This document shows positions 43,790 through 53,303 of a stretch of DNA of 64,000 nucleotides, one piece after another (the first letter of the stretch is position 1; each line of letters opens with the position of its first letter). Below the pieces are notes generated by a model. That model had not been told where the DNA came from, did no database searches, and saw only the letters and a list, made by a program, of their open reading frames with translations. Location of the stretch: positions 97,339 to 161,338 of the forward strand of contig CAJPUR010000003.1 of assembly GCA_905381055.1 (NCBI GenBank), written 5' to 3'. The translations under genes and the position numbers were made by a program. The DNA comes from an uncultured Flavobacteriaceae bacterium (GTDB lineage Bacteria > Bacteroidota > Bacteroidia > Flavobacteriales > Flavobacteriaceae).

Positions 43790-43797
43790 TATTTTTG
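43790..43797 (+). promoter_or_regulatory. -7 promoter box of the epimerase gene (TATTTTTG), 4 nt from the ATG
   Basis: Exact TAnnTTTG ending 4 nt before the ATG at 43802; predicted leaderless transcript. Confidence 0.4.
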
Positions 43798-43801
43798 AAT
43801 A

Positions 43802-44782
43802 ATGATATTAGTAACCGGAGGTACAGGTTTTTTAGGCTCTCATCTTTTACTTTATTTGGTAAAAAATAAGATAAAGCCTATTGCAACTTACAGAACAAAA
43901 AAACGAATCAATTCAGTTGAGGATTTTTTTTGCAGAAATAATTTTGATGGGCAAAAGCTTTTTAAGGAAATTAAGTGGCGAAAATGTGATATTGCTAATT
44001 ACTCTGAAGTTGAAAAATCAATTAAAGGAATTACAAAAATTTTTCATTGCGCCGGTTTAATTTCTTTTTTAAAAGAAGACATAGATGACCTTATCAAGGT
44101 AAATAAAATTGGTACCCAAAATATAGTTAATTTGTCTATTTCAAAAAAAATAGAAAAAATTATTTTTATAAGCTCTATTTCCGCATTAGATAACAACCCA
44201 AATAATAAAGAAATAGATGAAGACTCAAATTGGGATATGACAAATAATCATTCTCCATATTCTTTTTCAAAATTCAATGCAGAATTAGAAATTTGGAGAG
44301 GAATGGAAGAAGGAATCCCTTCAATTATAGTAAATCCAGGAGTAATTATTGGCAAAGGAGTCAAACCAAATCCCTCTAATTATATAAATAAATTTATTAA
44401 AAACAAATTGGTTTTTTATCCACCGGGAACTATATCATTTGTTCATATTAATGATGTAGTTTCAAGTATTTTTAAATTAATGAATTCTAAAATTAGAAAT
44501 AAAAGATTTATTTTAGTTTCAAATAATTGGACTTATAAAAAACTATTTAGTACAATTACAAAAAAATCAAATTTAAAAAGTTATATGGTTAAAACCGATA
44601 TCAAGCTCCTTTACATTTTTAATTTTTTTGGATATTTTTGGAGTAAATTTTTTTTACAAAAAAGAGTTTTTAATTCTGAAATTATTAAAAGTATGTGCAA
44701 TTCATCAATTATTAAAGGTAATAGAATAAAGTCTTATATTAATTTTGATTACAAAGACACTAACGATACTAATTATTTTTAA
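43802..44782 (+). CDS. NAD-dependent epimerase/dehydratase family protein
   Basis: Extended SDR of 326 residues. The NAD site is GGTGFLGSHLL, followed by FHCAGLIS, then FISSISAL and the YSFSKFNAE catalytic Tyr-Lys. The C-terminal part is ordinary for sterol/sugar-type extended SDRs; the substrate is unknown. Its last 14 nt overlap the end of the convergent DUF4296 gene. This gene beside tyrS is a conserved flavobacterial neighbourhood. Confidence 0.9.
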   Translation: MILVTGGTGFLGSHLLLYLVKNKIKPIATYRTKKRINSVEDFFCRNNFDGQKLFKEIKWRKCDIANYSEVEKSIKGITKIFHCAGLISFLKEDIDDLIKVNKIGTQNIVNLSISKKIEKIIFISSISALDNNPNNKEIDEDSNWDMTNNHSPYSFSKFNAELEIWRGMEEGIPSIIVNPGVIIGKGVKPNPSNYINKFIKNKLVFYPPGTISFVHINDVVSSIFKLMNSKIRNKRFILVSNNWTYKKLFSTITKKSNLKSYMVKTDIKLLYIFNFFGYFWSKFFLQKRVFNSEIIKSMCNSSIIKGNRIKSYINFDYKDTNDTNYF

Positions 44783-45137
44783 TTTTTTTAGTATTCCTAT
44801 CTTTAATAATTTTCTCAATGCTGTCTTTAGATTTTTCTAATAGTTTATCTGTCAATAAATAAATATTCATCATTACTTTAGGATTTGAAGAATAATATTT
44901 GTGACTTTTAGAAAACTGAGAACTATCGATATTATATTTTTTATAAATAAATTCATCTCCAAAAATAAAATCCAAATCCTGCTTAATAAATCCAGATCCA
45001 TTAATTGATTTCATTATAGCTAGATCATATAATATTTTTGACATTTTATTTTCATTTATTAAATCATCTGGCTTTGGAACTTGATTATTGTCAAAACATG
45101 AAAAAAGAAAAAAAATAATTATGTAAATTTTTTTCAT
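44769..45137 (-). CDS. DUF4296 domain lipoprotein
   Basis: 122 residues with a lipoprotein signal ending in FLFSC (lipid Cys at residue 14) and the DUF4296 core (KMSKILYDLAIMKSING, the IYKKYNIDSSQFSKSHKYYSSNP stretch read in two parts). Function unknown, confined to Bacteroidota. It starts 4 nt inside the end of pyrC, so the two are coupled. Confidence 0.86.
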   Translation of the reverse strand: MKKIYIIIFFLFSCFDNNQVPKPDDLINENKMSKILYDLAIMKSINGSGFIKQDLDFIFGDEFIYKKYNIDSSQFSKSHKYYSSNPKVMMNIYLLTDKLLEKSKDSIEKIIKDRNTKKIKNN

Positions 45138-46474
45138 CTATTAAATTTTAATTTTTTAACATTTGGTCTTTCAACTAATGATCCATTTTGGTAAGCACAC
45201 TTTCCATTCACCCATGTAGAATGAATTTTAGCTTTGAATTTTGTCCCTTCAAAAGGAGACCATCCGCACTTATATAATAAATTTTTTTTTGAAACAGTTG
45301 TTGACTTATTTAAATCTAAAATAACTAGATCTGCAAAATAATTTTCACGAAGATATCCTCTTTCTTTAATTTCAAATAAAATGGCAGGATTGTGGCACGT
45401 TTTTTCAACTATTTTTTCAAGTGTGATTTTTCCTTTTGTATAACAAGTTAATAAAGCAAGTAACCCATGTTGAACTAAAGGCCCTCCAGAGGGAGATAAT
45501 AAATAATTTTGGTTTTTTTCAGTCAATAAATGTGGTGCATGATCAGTAGCAATAATATCTATTTTATCGTTATTTATAGCCTCCCATATAGCATCCTGAT
45601 CTTTTTTAGATTTAATTGCAGGATTCCATTTTATCCTAGATCCTAATTTTTCATAATCACTATCAGAAAACCATAGATGATGAATACATGCTTCTGAAGT
45701 TATTTTTTTCTCAGTAAGTGGAATATCATTTTTAAATAAACCAAGTTCAATTGAGGTCGAAATATGGAAAACATGAAGTCTTGCATTTGTTTCTTGAGCT
45801 AATTTAATTGCATTTGAAGATGAAATATAACATGCCTCCGAACTTCTAATTTTTGGGTGAAATTTAACTGGTATATCATCATCGTATATACTCATGTATT
45901 TATTTAAATTTTTTTTAATTGTACTTTCATCTTCACAATGAGCTGAGATCAAAAGATCAGTATTTAAAAAAATTTTTCTTAGTATTCTATGATTATCTAT
46001 TAACATATTACCTGTGGAAGAACCTAAGAATATTTTTAATCCTGCCACACTATTTTTATCCAATTTTTTTATTTCATCAAAATTATCGTTTGTTCCTCCA
46101 AACATGAAAGAATAATTAGCCCAAGACTTTTCACTAGCAATATCAAACTTTCTATTTAAATTATCTATTGATGTGGTTTGTGGAATAGTATTTGGCATCT
46201 CAATATAAGATGTAATACCCCCAGCAACAGCTGCTTTTGATTCAGTTAAAATATCACCTTTATGGTTAAGTCCCGGATCTCTGAAATGAACTTGATCATC
46301 AATTAAGCCTGGAATTATATACTTATCATTTGCATCAATTAGATCATATTTCCCATTTGGATTCAAAATTTCATTAGATATTTGTTCTATTCTTTCACCA
46401 TTAATTAAAATATCTTTTTTTAAAATTTTATTTTCATTTACAATCAATCCACCCTTAATTAATTTTTTTTTCAT
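45134..46474 (-). CDS. pyrC: Dihydroorotase
   Basis: Cyclic amidohydrolase closing carbamoyl-aspartate to dihydroorotate in pyrimidine synthesis, 446 residues. The metal-site start reads DDQVHFRDPG, so the first His of the usual HxH is Gln, as in other Bacteroidota dihydroorotases. Also visible are GLKIFLGSSTGNM, SAHCEDES, HVFHIST and the catalytic IATDHAPH. The ATG at 46474 is chosen over 46522: it forms an ATGA overlap with the stop of the upstream glycosyltransferase. Confidence 0.94.
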   Translation of the reverse strand: MKKKLIKGGLIVNENKILKKDILINGERIEQISNEILNPNGKYDLIDANDKYIIPGLIDDQVHFRDPGLNHKGDILTESKAAVAGGITSYIEMPNTIPQTTSIDNLNRKFDIASEKSWANYSFMFGGTNDNFDEIKKLDKNSVAGLKIFLGSSTGNMLIDNHRILRKIFLNTDLLISAHCEDESTIKKNLNKYMSIYDDDIPVKFHPKIRSSEACYISSSNAIKLAQETNARLHVFHISTSIELGLFKNDIPLTEKKITSEACIHHLWFSDSDYEKLGSRIKWNPAIKSKKDQDAIWEAINNDKIDIIATDHAPHLLTEKNQNYLLSPSGGPLVQHGLLALLTCYTKGKITLEKIVEKTCHNPAILFEIKERGYLRENYFADLVILDLNKSTTVSKKNLLYKCGWSPFEGTKFKAKIHSTWVNGKCAYQNGSLVERPNVKKLKFNR

Positions 46475-47184
46475 TTCTTTCGAGTAATTCTGAGCATTAT
46501 TACACCATAAATTGCCTCCCAAATTATAGAGCTATTCATTTTAGAAATACCTCTTTCCCTATTTTTAAAAACAATAGAATGCTCTTCAATTAAAAAATCT
46601 TTTATCCAGGCCTGATATTTTAATTCAATTTGAAAAGCATAACCTATGAATCTTATTTTGTCTAAAGATATTGATTTTAAAACACTCCTTCTAAAACCAA
46701 CATAACCCGAAGTAGGATCTTTAATTGGCATCCCAGTTATTGTCTTTACATAAAAAGAAGCGAATTTTGATAAAAGAATTCTACTCAAAGGCCAATTGAC
46801 AACATTATTACCTTTAATATATCTGGAACCTATGATAACATCTTTGTCTTTTTTTAATTTTAACAACATTTCAATCAAGTTTATGGGATTATGAGATAAA
46901 TCTGCATCCATCTGAAAAATAAAGTCATATTTATTTTCTAATGCCCAATTAAATCCATCAATATATGCTTTGCCTAATCCTTGTTTTTGCTTTCTTATTT
47001 TTAAAAAAAGTCTTTCTTTATAAATTGGAATTAATTTTTTTACTCTTTTTGCAGTTTGATCTGGAGAAGAATCATCAACAACCAATATATTAAATTCACC
47101 ATCTAAATTTAAAATAATTTTTATTAATTTTTCAATATTTTCTATTTCATTATAAGTTGGTATGACTACAATACTTGATCCCAT
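46471..47184 (-). CDS. Polyprenol monophosphomannose synthase-like glycosyltransferase
   Basis: GT2-family enzyme of 237 residues. VVIPTYNEIENIEKLI opens the fold, VVDDSSPDQTA binds the nucleotide, FQMDADLSHNP is the metal site and SGYVGFRRSVL follows. It resembles Dpm1-type transferases that make polyprenyl-phosphate mannose (or a related sugar) for cell-surface glycosylation. pyrC begins in its stop codon. Confidence 0.9.
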   Translation of the reverse strand: MGSSIVVIPTYNEIENIEKLIKIILNLDGEFNILVVDDSSPDQTAKRVKKLIPIYKERLFLKIRKQKQGLGKAYIDGFNWALENKYDFIFQMDADLSHNPINLIEMLLKLKKDKDVIIGSRYIKGNNVVNWPLSRILLSKFASFYVKTITGMPIKDPTSGYVGFRRSVLKSISLDKIRFIGYAFQIELKYQAWIKDFLIEEHSIVFKNRERGISKMNSSIIWEAIYGVIMLRITRKK

Positions 47185-47279
47185 AATATTAGGTAAAAAT
47201 AAACAATTAATATTTTAATTTAAAAAAAGTAATAATTGATATTAGTATCTTTTAATTCAAAAATTTATATTTATGAATT

Positions 47280-47915
47280 ATGGATGGGTGGGAAAAAAAA
47301 ATTATTTCAATTCAGGACTGGGTTACAATAATTTTTCTTGCTTGTTTCTTTATTATTTCAATCTTGAAATATGTAAACTCAATTAATTTTAATTATTTAA
47401 TTAATTCAAATTATTCAAAAATTTATAAAAAAAATCCCTTGAATAATTACAACATTTTAGCCTCCCTGGTTATTATTATAATTTTTAGTTTTCACTTATT
47501 TTTTATTTTTAGAAATTATGGAATTATAGATGACCAACTCAACAACTTATTTTACATAATTTTTACTATTTCATTTATCATATTAATTAGGACGCTTACA
47601 TTTATCTTGTTTATTAAAATAAGTAAATATGAAAAAGTTTTAAAAAATCTCATGAATGGGAATCTCAATATTTTTTTTAGAAGTAGTCTAATTTTATTTT
47701 TATTGATGACATTTAATTTATATGCGCTAAGTTTGAATCATATATTCAATATTTTAATTTCAATTTCTATTTTTATCAACCTTTTTTATTCACAATTTTC
47801 TTTGTTTTGGAATACTTACAAAGAATTCAAACCATCTATATATCTTTTAATTTTGTATATTTGTGCATTAAAAATATCTCCTTGGATAATAATATGTTCA
47901 ATAGTTTTTATTTGA
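47280..47915 (+). CDS. DUF4271 membrane protein
   Basis: 211 residues with about six hydrophobic segments (roughly 14-30, 58-80, 94-114, 130-152, 155-170, 185-209). The family is restricted to Bacteroidota, has no assigned function, and lies next to hemD in flavobacteria, as here (19-nt gap). No soluble domain is seen. Confidence 0.85.
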   Translation: MDGWEKKIISIQDWVTIIFLACFFIISILKYVNSINFNYLINSNYSKIYKKNPLNNYNILASLVIIIIFSFHLFFIFRNYGIIDDQLNNLFYIIFTISFIILIRTLTFILFIKISKYEKVLKNLMNGNLNIFFRSSLILFLLMTFNLYALSLNHIFNILISISIFINLFYSQFSLFWNTYKEFKPSIYLLILYICALKISPWIIICSIVFI

Positions 47916-47934
47916 GATATTGATTTTATGATTT

Positions 47935-48678
47935 ATGAAGATTAAAACAATTCTTATCTCACAGCCTGAACCATCTAATGAAAACTCTCCTTATTCTAAA
48001 TTAAAAGAAAAACATAAATTAACTATTGACTTTAGACCTTTTATCCATGTCGAAGGTCTTTCATCTAAACAAGTTAGAACTCAAAAAATAGATTTTTCAA
48101 ATTTTGATTCAATAATTCTAAATAGCAGAAATTCTGTTGATCATTTTTTTAGAATTGCCAAAGAAATGAGATATAAAGTACCTGATTCAACTAAATATTT
48201 TTGTCAGTCAGAGGCAGTAGCTTTTTATCTACAAAAATATGTTGTTTATAGAAAAAGAAAAATATATGTTGGTAAAAACCATCTAAGTGATTTAGATCTA
48301 ATATTCAAAAAATTTAATAATGAAAGATTTCTTTTACCATCCTCTGATATTTTAAAGAATGAAATACCTGCATACCTTGATAAACTAGGAATTAATTGGA
48401 AAAGAGTTCAATTATACAAAACTGTAATTAGCGATTTATCTGATTTAAGAGACGTTTATTATGATATTTTAGTCTTCTTCAGTCCTTCGGGAATTGATTC
48501 TTTATTTAAGAATTTTCCTGATTTCAAACAAAATAATACCAAAATAGCTGTATATGGAAATACAACTGAAGAAGCTGCTAAAAACGCAAATTTAAGAATA
48601 GATATAAAAGCCCCTACTAAAGACTATCCTTCTATGAGTATGGCTATTGAAAAATATATTAACTCATTGAAGGAATAA
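47935..48678 (+). CDS. hemD: Uroporphyrinogen-III synthase
   Basis: 247-residue HemD closing hydroxymethylbilane to uroporphyrinogen III in haem synthesis. N-terminal ILISQPEPS, SIILNSRNSVDHFF, the second-domain VQLYKTV and VFFSPSGIDSLF, and the late IAVYGNTTEEAAK follow the HemD pattern, a weakly conserved family. The Lrp-type regulator follows 29 nt later. Confidence 0.88.
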   Translation: MKIKTILISQPEPSNENSPYSKLKEKHKLTIDFRPFIHVEGLSSKQVRTQKIDFSNFDSIILNSRNSVDHFFRIAKEMRYKVPDSTKYFCQSEAVAFYLQKYVVYRKRKIYVGKNHLSDLDLIFKKFNNERFLLPSSDILKNEIPAYLDKLGINWKRVQLYKTVISDLSDLRDVYYDILVFFSPSGIDSLFKNFPDFKQNNTKIAVYGNTTEEAAKNANLRIDIKAPTKDYPSMSMAIEKYINSLKE

Positions 48679-48707
48679 ACTTTAAAAATTTAATATTTTT
48701 AATAACT

Positions 48708-49181
48708 ATGAAAATTTTAAATGAAAAAGTTTTAATAGATGGTATTGATAAAATAGTTCTCAAAGCATTAGTCAAAAATGCCAGAATATCAATAATGGAA
48801 CTCTCTAAATTAGTTGGAATTTCCGGTGCTGCGGTTCATCAAAGACTAAAAAAATTAGAAAAATCAAATCTTATAAAAGGATCTCAAATAAATATTAATA
48901 CTAAAATTCTTGGTTACAAAACGATGGCTTTTATTGGAATTTATTTAGATAAAGCAATAATTAATAATCCTGATGCTGTTAAAAATCTAAAACTTATTCC
49001 TGAAGTAATTGAATGTCACTATACCACTGGAGACTGGAGTATCTTTATAAAAATTCTGTGTAAAGATAACCAACATTTAATGAATATTTTAAATGATAAA
49101 ATTCAAGCAATTAATGGAGTTTCAAGAACAGAGACATACATTTCATTAGAACAGCAAATTGATAGACAAATAGATTTGTAA
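48708..49181 (+). CDS. Lrp/AsnC family transcriptional regulator
   Basis: 157 residues: an N-terminal winged helix (about 10-60, ALVKNARISIMELSKLVG, then AAVHQRLKKLEKSNLIKG) and a C-terminal RAM/AsnC ligand domain (about 70-150). Such regulators sense amino acids and usually bind as octamers. The target cannot be told from this window. It converges on leuS with 12 nt between. Confidence 0.94.
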   Translation: MKILNEKVLIDGIDKIVLKALVKNARISIMELSKLVGISGAAVHQRLKKLEKSNLIKGSQININTKILGYKTMAFIGIYLDKAIINNPDAVKNLKLIPEVIECHYTTGDWSIFIKILCKDNQHLMNILNDKIQAINGVSRTETYISLEQQIDRQIDL

Positions 49182-49193
49182 ATTATCTAAAAG

Positions 49194-52007
49194 TCAAATT
49201 ACAATATTTATAATTTTACCTTTAACTACTATTATTTTTTTTGGATTTTCTCCTTTTAAAAATTTTTTAGTTTTTTCATCTTTTAATATTATTGATTCTA
49301 TTTCATTTGAGGAAAGATCATAAGAAAATTCTTTTTTAAACTTCATTTTACCATTAATTGAGATAGGATAGTTTTTAATATTTTCAATTAATAAAGAATC
49401 ATCATATGAAGGAAATTTTTCTTTAGAAATTGATTTTTTATTTCCCATCAAACTCCATAGTTCTTCACTTATGTGAGGAGCAAAAGGTGAAATTAAAACT
49501 AATAAAGGTGATAATATTTTTTTCGAATTACAATTTAAAAGGGTAAGTTCATTTATACAAATCATAAATGAACTGATACATGTGTTGAAAGAAAAAGATT
49601 CTATATCATGTTTAACCTTTTTAATAGTTTTATTAAAAATCTTGAGAGAACTTTCTGACGGATTATTTTTACTGACATTAAAAACTCCACCTTTATGGTA
49701 TAATTTCCAGAATTTTTTTAAAAAATTATGTACTCCAACTACTCCTTTACTGTTCCAAGGTTTCGTTTGTTCAATTGGCCCTAAAAACATCTCATACATT
49801 CTTAGAGTATCAGCTCCAAATTGATTACAAATATTATCAGGACTAATAATATTATATTTAGATTTTGACATTTTCTCTAATTCTCTTCCAACAATATATT
49901 TCTCATTTTCTAAAATGAAATTTGCATTTTTAAATTCTGGCATCCAATCTCTTGTTTTTTTTATATCCAATTCATTATTATTATTTACAAAAGAAATATC
50001 TACTCTCACTTTTTCAACATCATTTTTTTTAATTAAATTTTTTGAAATATATTTATTTGATCCCTTAATTCTATATATGAATGCTGAAAGGCCTAAAATC
50101 ATTCCTTGGTTAATTAATTTTTTAGCATATTCATCTTTATTTAAATAATTTCTATCATATAAGAACTTTTGCCAAAATCTAGAATATAATAAATGTCCTG
50201 TAGCATGTTCACTACCGCCAACATATAAATCAACATCTTCCCAGTATTCTAAAGCCTTCTTTCCTACAAAAAAATCTTCATTTTTTGAATCCATATATCG
50301 ATTAAAATACCAAGAACTCCCAGCCCAACCTGGCATAGTATTTAATTCTAATGGGAAAATTTTCTTATTATCAATCTTATCTTTATTTACAACACACCGG
50401 TTATTAACGTCCCAAGCCCAATTAATTGCGTTTCCCAAAGGAGGGTTACCTTCTTTTGTAGGTAAATAATTTTTTACCTCTGGAAGTTTTAGAGGTAAAT
50501 CTGATAATTCTAATGAATAAGGAATATTATTTTTGAAATATATTGGGATGGGTTCACCCCAATACCTTTGTCTACTATAAATAGCATCTCTAAGTTTAAA
50601 ATTTATTTTAGATTTACCACTTCCGATTTTCTCAAGTTTCTCAATTACTTTTTTTAAAGAGTCATTATAGTTTAAACCATTTAAAAAAGAAGAATTTTTT
50701 AATTTAAATGAATCTTTTTGAGTAAAAGCTTTTTCAGAAATATCAATATTATCAAAAATATCTATAATTCTAATTTTAAAAAACTTAGCAAATTCAAAAT
50801 CCCTTTGATCACCACAAGGGACAGCCATAACTGCACCAGTTCCATAATCACCTATTACATAATCTGAAATCCAAATTGGCAACTTTTCGTTAGAAAAAGG
50901 ATGTAAAGCATAAGAACCAGTGAAAACACCCGAAATTAATTTTACATTTGAAATTCTATCCCTATTAGACTTAAGAGAAGACTTTTTTATGTAATCCAGA
51001 GCAGTCTGAGCCGTGCTAGGTGTAATTAATTTATTAACTGACTTATACTCCGGAGCAATTGTCAAAAATGTAGCCCCAAAAATGGTGTCAGGCCTAGTTG
51101 TAAAAACTTCTATTTTAATATCACTTTTAAAAACTTTAAATTTAATTGAAGTTCCTACTGATTTACCAATCCAATTACGCTGAATTTCTTTAATTGATTC
51201 AGGCCAATTTACAGATTCTAAACCATCAATTAATCTTTGAGCATATGCACCAATTCGCATACTCCATTGTAACATTTTCTTTTTTGTAACACTAAAACCT
51301 CCTCTTTCTGAAACTCCATTAATGATTTCATCATTTGCAAGCACAGTTCCCAATTTCTCACACCAATTAACCTCTATTCTTGACAAAAATGCTAATCTAT
51401 AATCTAGTAAAATTTCTTGTTTTTTTTCATCTGAAAAATTTTTCCATCTTTTTGAATCAAATTTTAAAATTTCTTCATCAGAATATGCATCTGAGTTTTC
51501 ATTACCATTTTTTTCAAATTTTGAAATCAATTTTTCAATTGATTCAGCTCTTCCTTTCTTCTTATTATAATATGAATTAAATAGTAAAATAAAGATCCAT
51601 TGCGTCCATTTATAATAACTACTATCTGAAGTTCTAAATTCTCTTGACCAATCAAAAGAGAAACCAATTTTATCCAATTGCTCCCTATATCTTTTAACAT
51701 TTATATTAGTAGTTTCAATAGGATGTTGTCCAGTTAAAATTGCATATTGTTCAGTTGGTAGCCCAAATGAATCATAGCCCTGAGGATGAAGTACATTAAA
51801 TCCTCTATGTCTCATGTAACGAGAATAAATATCACTTGCTATGTAACCCAAAGGGTGACCAATATGAAGTCCAGCCCCTGAAGGATAAGGAAACATATCA
51901 AGAACATAAAATTTAGGTAGCTTATCATTTATAACAACATTAAATGTTTTTTTATCTTTCCAAAATTTTTGCCATTTCCTCTCTATTTTAATAAAATCAT
52001 ACTCCAC
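49194..52007 (-). CDS. leuS: Leucyl-tRNA synthetase
   Basis: 937-residue class I synthetase. FPYPSGAGLHIGHPLGY holds the HIGH motif and EKMSKSKYN the KMSKS loop; the editing domain with the TRPDTIFGATFL threonine-rich region is intact. The start codon is GTG (VEYDFIKIERKW), in agreement with the family N-terminus; no ATG fits. Monocistronic. Confidence 0.98.
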   Translation of the reverse strand: MEYDFIKIERKWQKFWKDKKTFNVVINDKLPKFYVLDMFPYPSGAGLHIGHPLGYIASDIYSRYMRHRGFNVLHPQGYDSFGLPTEQYAILTGQHPIETTNINVKRYREQLDKIGFSFDWSREFRTSDSSYYKWTQWIFILLFNSYYNKKKGRAESIEKLISKFEKNGNENSDAYSDEEILKFDSKRWKNFSDEKKQEILLDYRLAFLSRIEVNWCEKLGTVLANDEIINGVSERGGFSVTKKKMLQWSMRIGAYAQRLIDGLESVNWPESIKEIQRNWIGKSVGTSIKFKVFKSDIKIEVFTTRPDTIFGATFLTIAPEYKSVNKLITPSTAQTALDYIKKSSLKSNRDRISNVKLISGVFTGSYALHPFSNEKLPIWISDYVIGDYGTGAVMAVPCGDQRDFEFAKFFKIRIIDIFDNIDISEKAFTQKDSFKLKNSSFLNGLNYNDSLKKVIEKLEKIGSGKSKINFKLRDAIYSRQRYWGEPIPIYFKNNIPYSLELSDLPLKLPEVKNYLPTKEGNPPLGNAINWAWDVNNRCVVNKDKIDNKKIFPLELNTMPGWAGSSWYFNRYMDSKNEDFFVGKKALEYWEDVDLYVGGSEHATGHLLYSRFWQKFLYDRNYLNKDEYAKKLINQGMILGLSAFIYRIKGSNKYISKNLIKKNDVEKVRVDISFVNNNNELDIKKTRDWMPEFKNANFILENEKYIVGRELEKMSKSKYNIISPDNICNQFGADTLRMYEMFLGPIEQTKPWNSKGVVGVHNFLKKFWKLYHKGGVFNVSKNNPSESSLKIFNKTIKKVKHDIESFSFNTCISSFMICINELTLLNCNSKKILSPLLVLISPFAPHISEELWSLMGNKKSISKEKFPSYDDSLLIENIKNYPISINGKMKFKKEFSYDLSSNEIESIILKDEKTKKFLKGENPKKIIVVKGKIINIVI

Positions 52008-52135
52008 TTTTTTTCAAATTAGATTAGCTAAATTACATTTAATGAAGGAAAAGAAAAAGTTTATTACAAGCAAGAATGAAATTTAAAAGTGGTTTAGTAT
52101 TTTTACAATGTTAAATAGAATAATAATTTACTTTT

Positions 52136-52996
52136 ATGGATAAATTTCAAAAAAGAAGAGTCATTAACACATATATCTCAGTTGTTATTAGTATTTCCTT
52201 AGTATTTTTTTTAGTTGGATTCTTATTTATTTTTATTTTAAATTCAAATAAAGTTGCCAATAATTTTAAAGAGCAAATTGCATTAATTATTTTTTTTAAA
52301 GATGATGCAAATAAAATAGAAATTAAACAATTACAGAAAACTTTTTTGTTAAAAAAAGAAACTAAAGATGTTATATATATCTCTAAGGATGATGCTGCAA
52401 AAAAACTTTCTTTAGAAATTGGTGAGGATTTTATGGATTTTCTTGGATATAATCCTTTACATAATTCAATAAATATTTTTTTTAATTCAAATTATGTTAA
52501 CTCAAATTTTTTAAAAAAAATAAAGGAAGATTATGAAAATAAAAAGTTTATTGATGAAATTTTATATGATGAACCATTGATAAAACTTCTTGATGTTAAT
52601 TTTAATAAAATTTATCATTGGATAATAATAGTTAGTTGTATTTTTTTATTTATTGCAATATTATTGATAAATAATTCAATAAGATTATCAATTTATTCAA
52701 AAAGAATTGTAATAAAAACAATGCAACTAGTTGGAGCAACGAAAGGTTTTATAACTAGACCTTTTATAAAAAAATACATATTATTAGGTGTTTATGGATC
52801 TTCATTATCAATTGTTGGATTATCTACACTAATTTATTACTTCAATGATAGAGTTCCAGAATTGAATTTATTAAATAATCCCATTGAAATAATTTCAATA
52901 TTTGCTTTAATCTTTTTACTCAGTATTTTAATAACCAGTATTAGTTCGTTTTTTGCAACAAAAAAATTTTTACAGCTTAAATCAGAAATTATTTAG
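52136..52996 (+). CDS. ftsX: Cell division protein FtsX
   Basis: 286-residue permease-like membrane protein with four membrane helices (about 14-38, 161-182, 221-243, 256-278) and a periplasmic loop (40-155). FtsX works with the ATPase FtsE to activate peptidoglycan hydrolases at the septum; ftsE is not adjacent. DUF3098 follows 3 nt later. Confidence 0.92.
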   Translation: MDKFQKRRVINTYISVVISISLVFFLVGFLFIFILNSNKVANNFKEQIALIIFFKDDANKIEIKQLQKTFLLKKETKDVIYISKDDAAKKLSLEIGEDFMDFLGYNPLHNSINIFFNSNYVNSNFLKKIKEDYENKKFIDEILYDEPLIKLLDVNFNKIYHWIIIVSCIFLFIAILLINNSIRLSIYSKRIVIKTMQLVGATKGFITRPFIKKYILLGVYGSSLSIVGLSTLIYYFNDRVPELNLLNNPIEIISIFALIFLLSILITSISSFFATKKFLQLKSEII

Positions 52997-52999
52997 ATA

Positions 53000-53248
53000 A
53001 TGAAACAAAAAAAAGATAATCAAAAAAAAATATTATTTTCTAAAATTAATTATTTATTACTTTTAGTCTCAATATTTTCAATATTTATTGGGTTTTCTTT
53101 GATGACTGGGGGTGGAAGTGACAATCCAAACGAATTTAATCCTGAAATATTTAATTTTAGAAGAATTAGATTAGCTCCTTCTTTTGTCATTTCAGGCTTT
53201 ATAATTGCTATATTATCAATCATTTATAAAAAAAATGCAAAAAATTAA
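53000..53248 (+). CDS. DUF3098 membrane protein
   Basis: 82 residues with two membrane helices (about 16-36 and 60-78) separated by GGGSDNPNEFNPEIFNFRRI, the mark of this Bacteroidota family. Function unknown; it is nearly always next to ftsX. In other flavobacteria an undecaprenyl-diphosphatase gene commonly comes next; here truB does. Confidence 0.88.
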   Translation: MKQKKDNQKKILFSKINYLLLLVSIFSIFIGFSLMTGGGSDNPNEFNPEIFNFRRIRLAPSFVISGFIIAILSIIYKKNAKN

Positions 53249-53303
53249 AAATAAAATTTTCAACGTTTTTTTTTCATCCGCTTACTAAATTTTAATAATC
53301 ATT

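Noticed and set aside
46475..46522. N-terminal extension of dihydroorotase
   Set aside because: The extra residues are not family-like and overlap the coding end of the upstream glycosyltransferase; the ATG at 46474 gives the usual ATGA junction.
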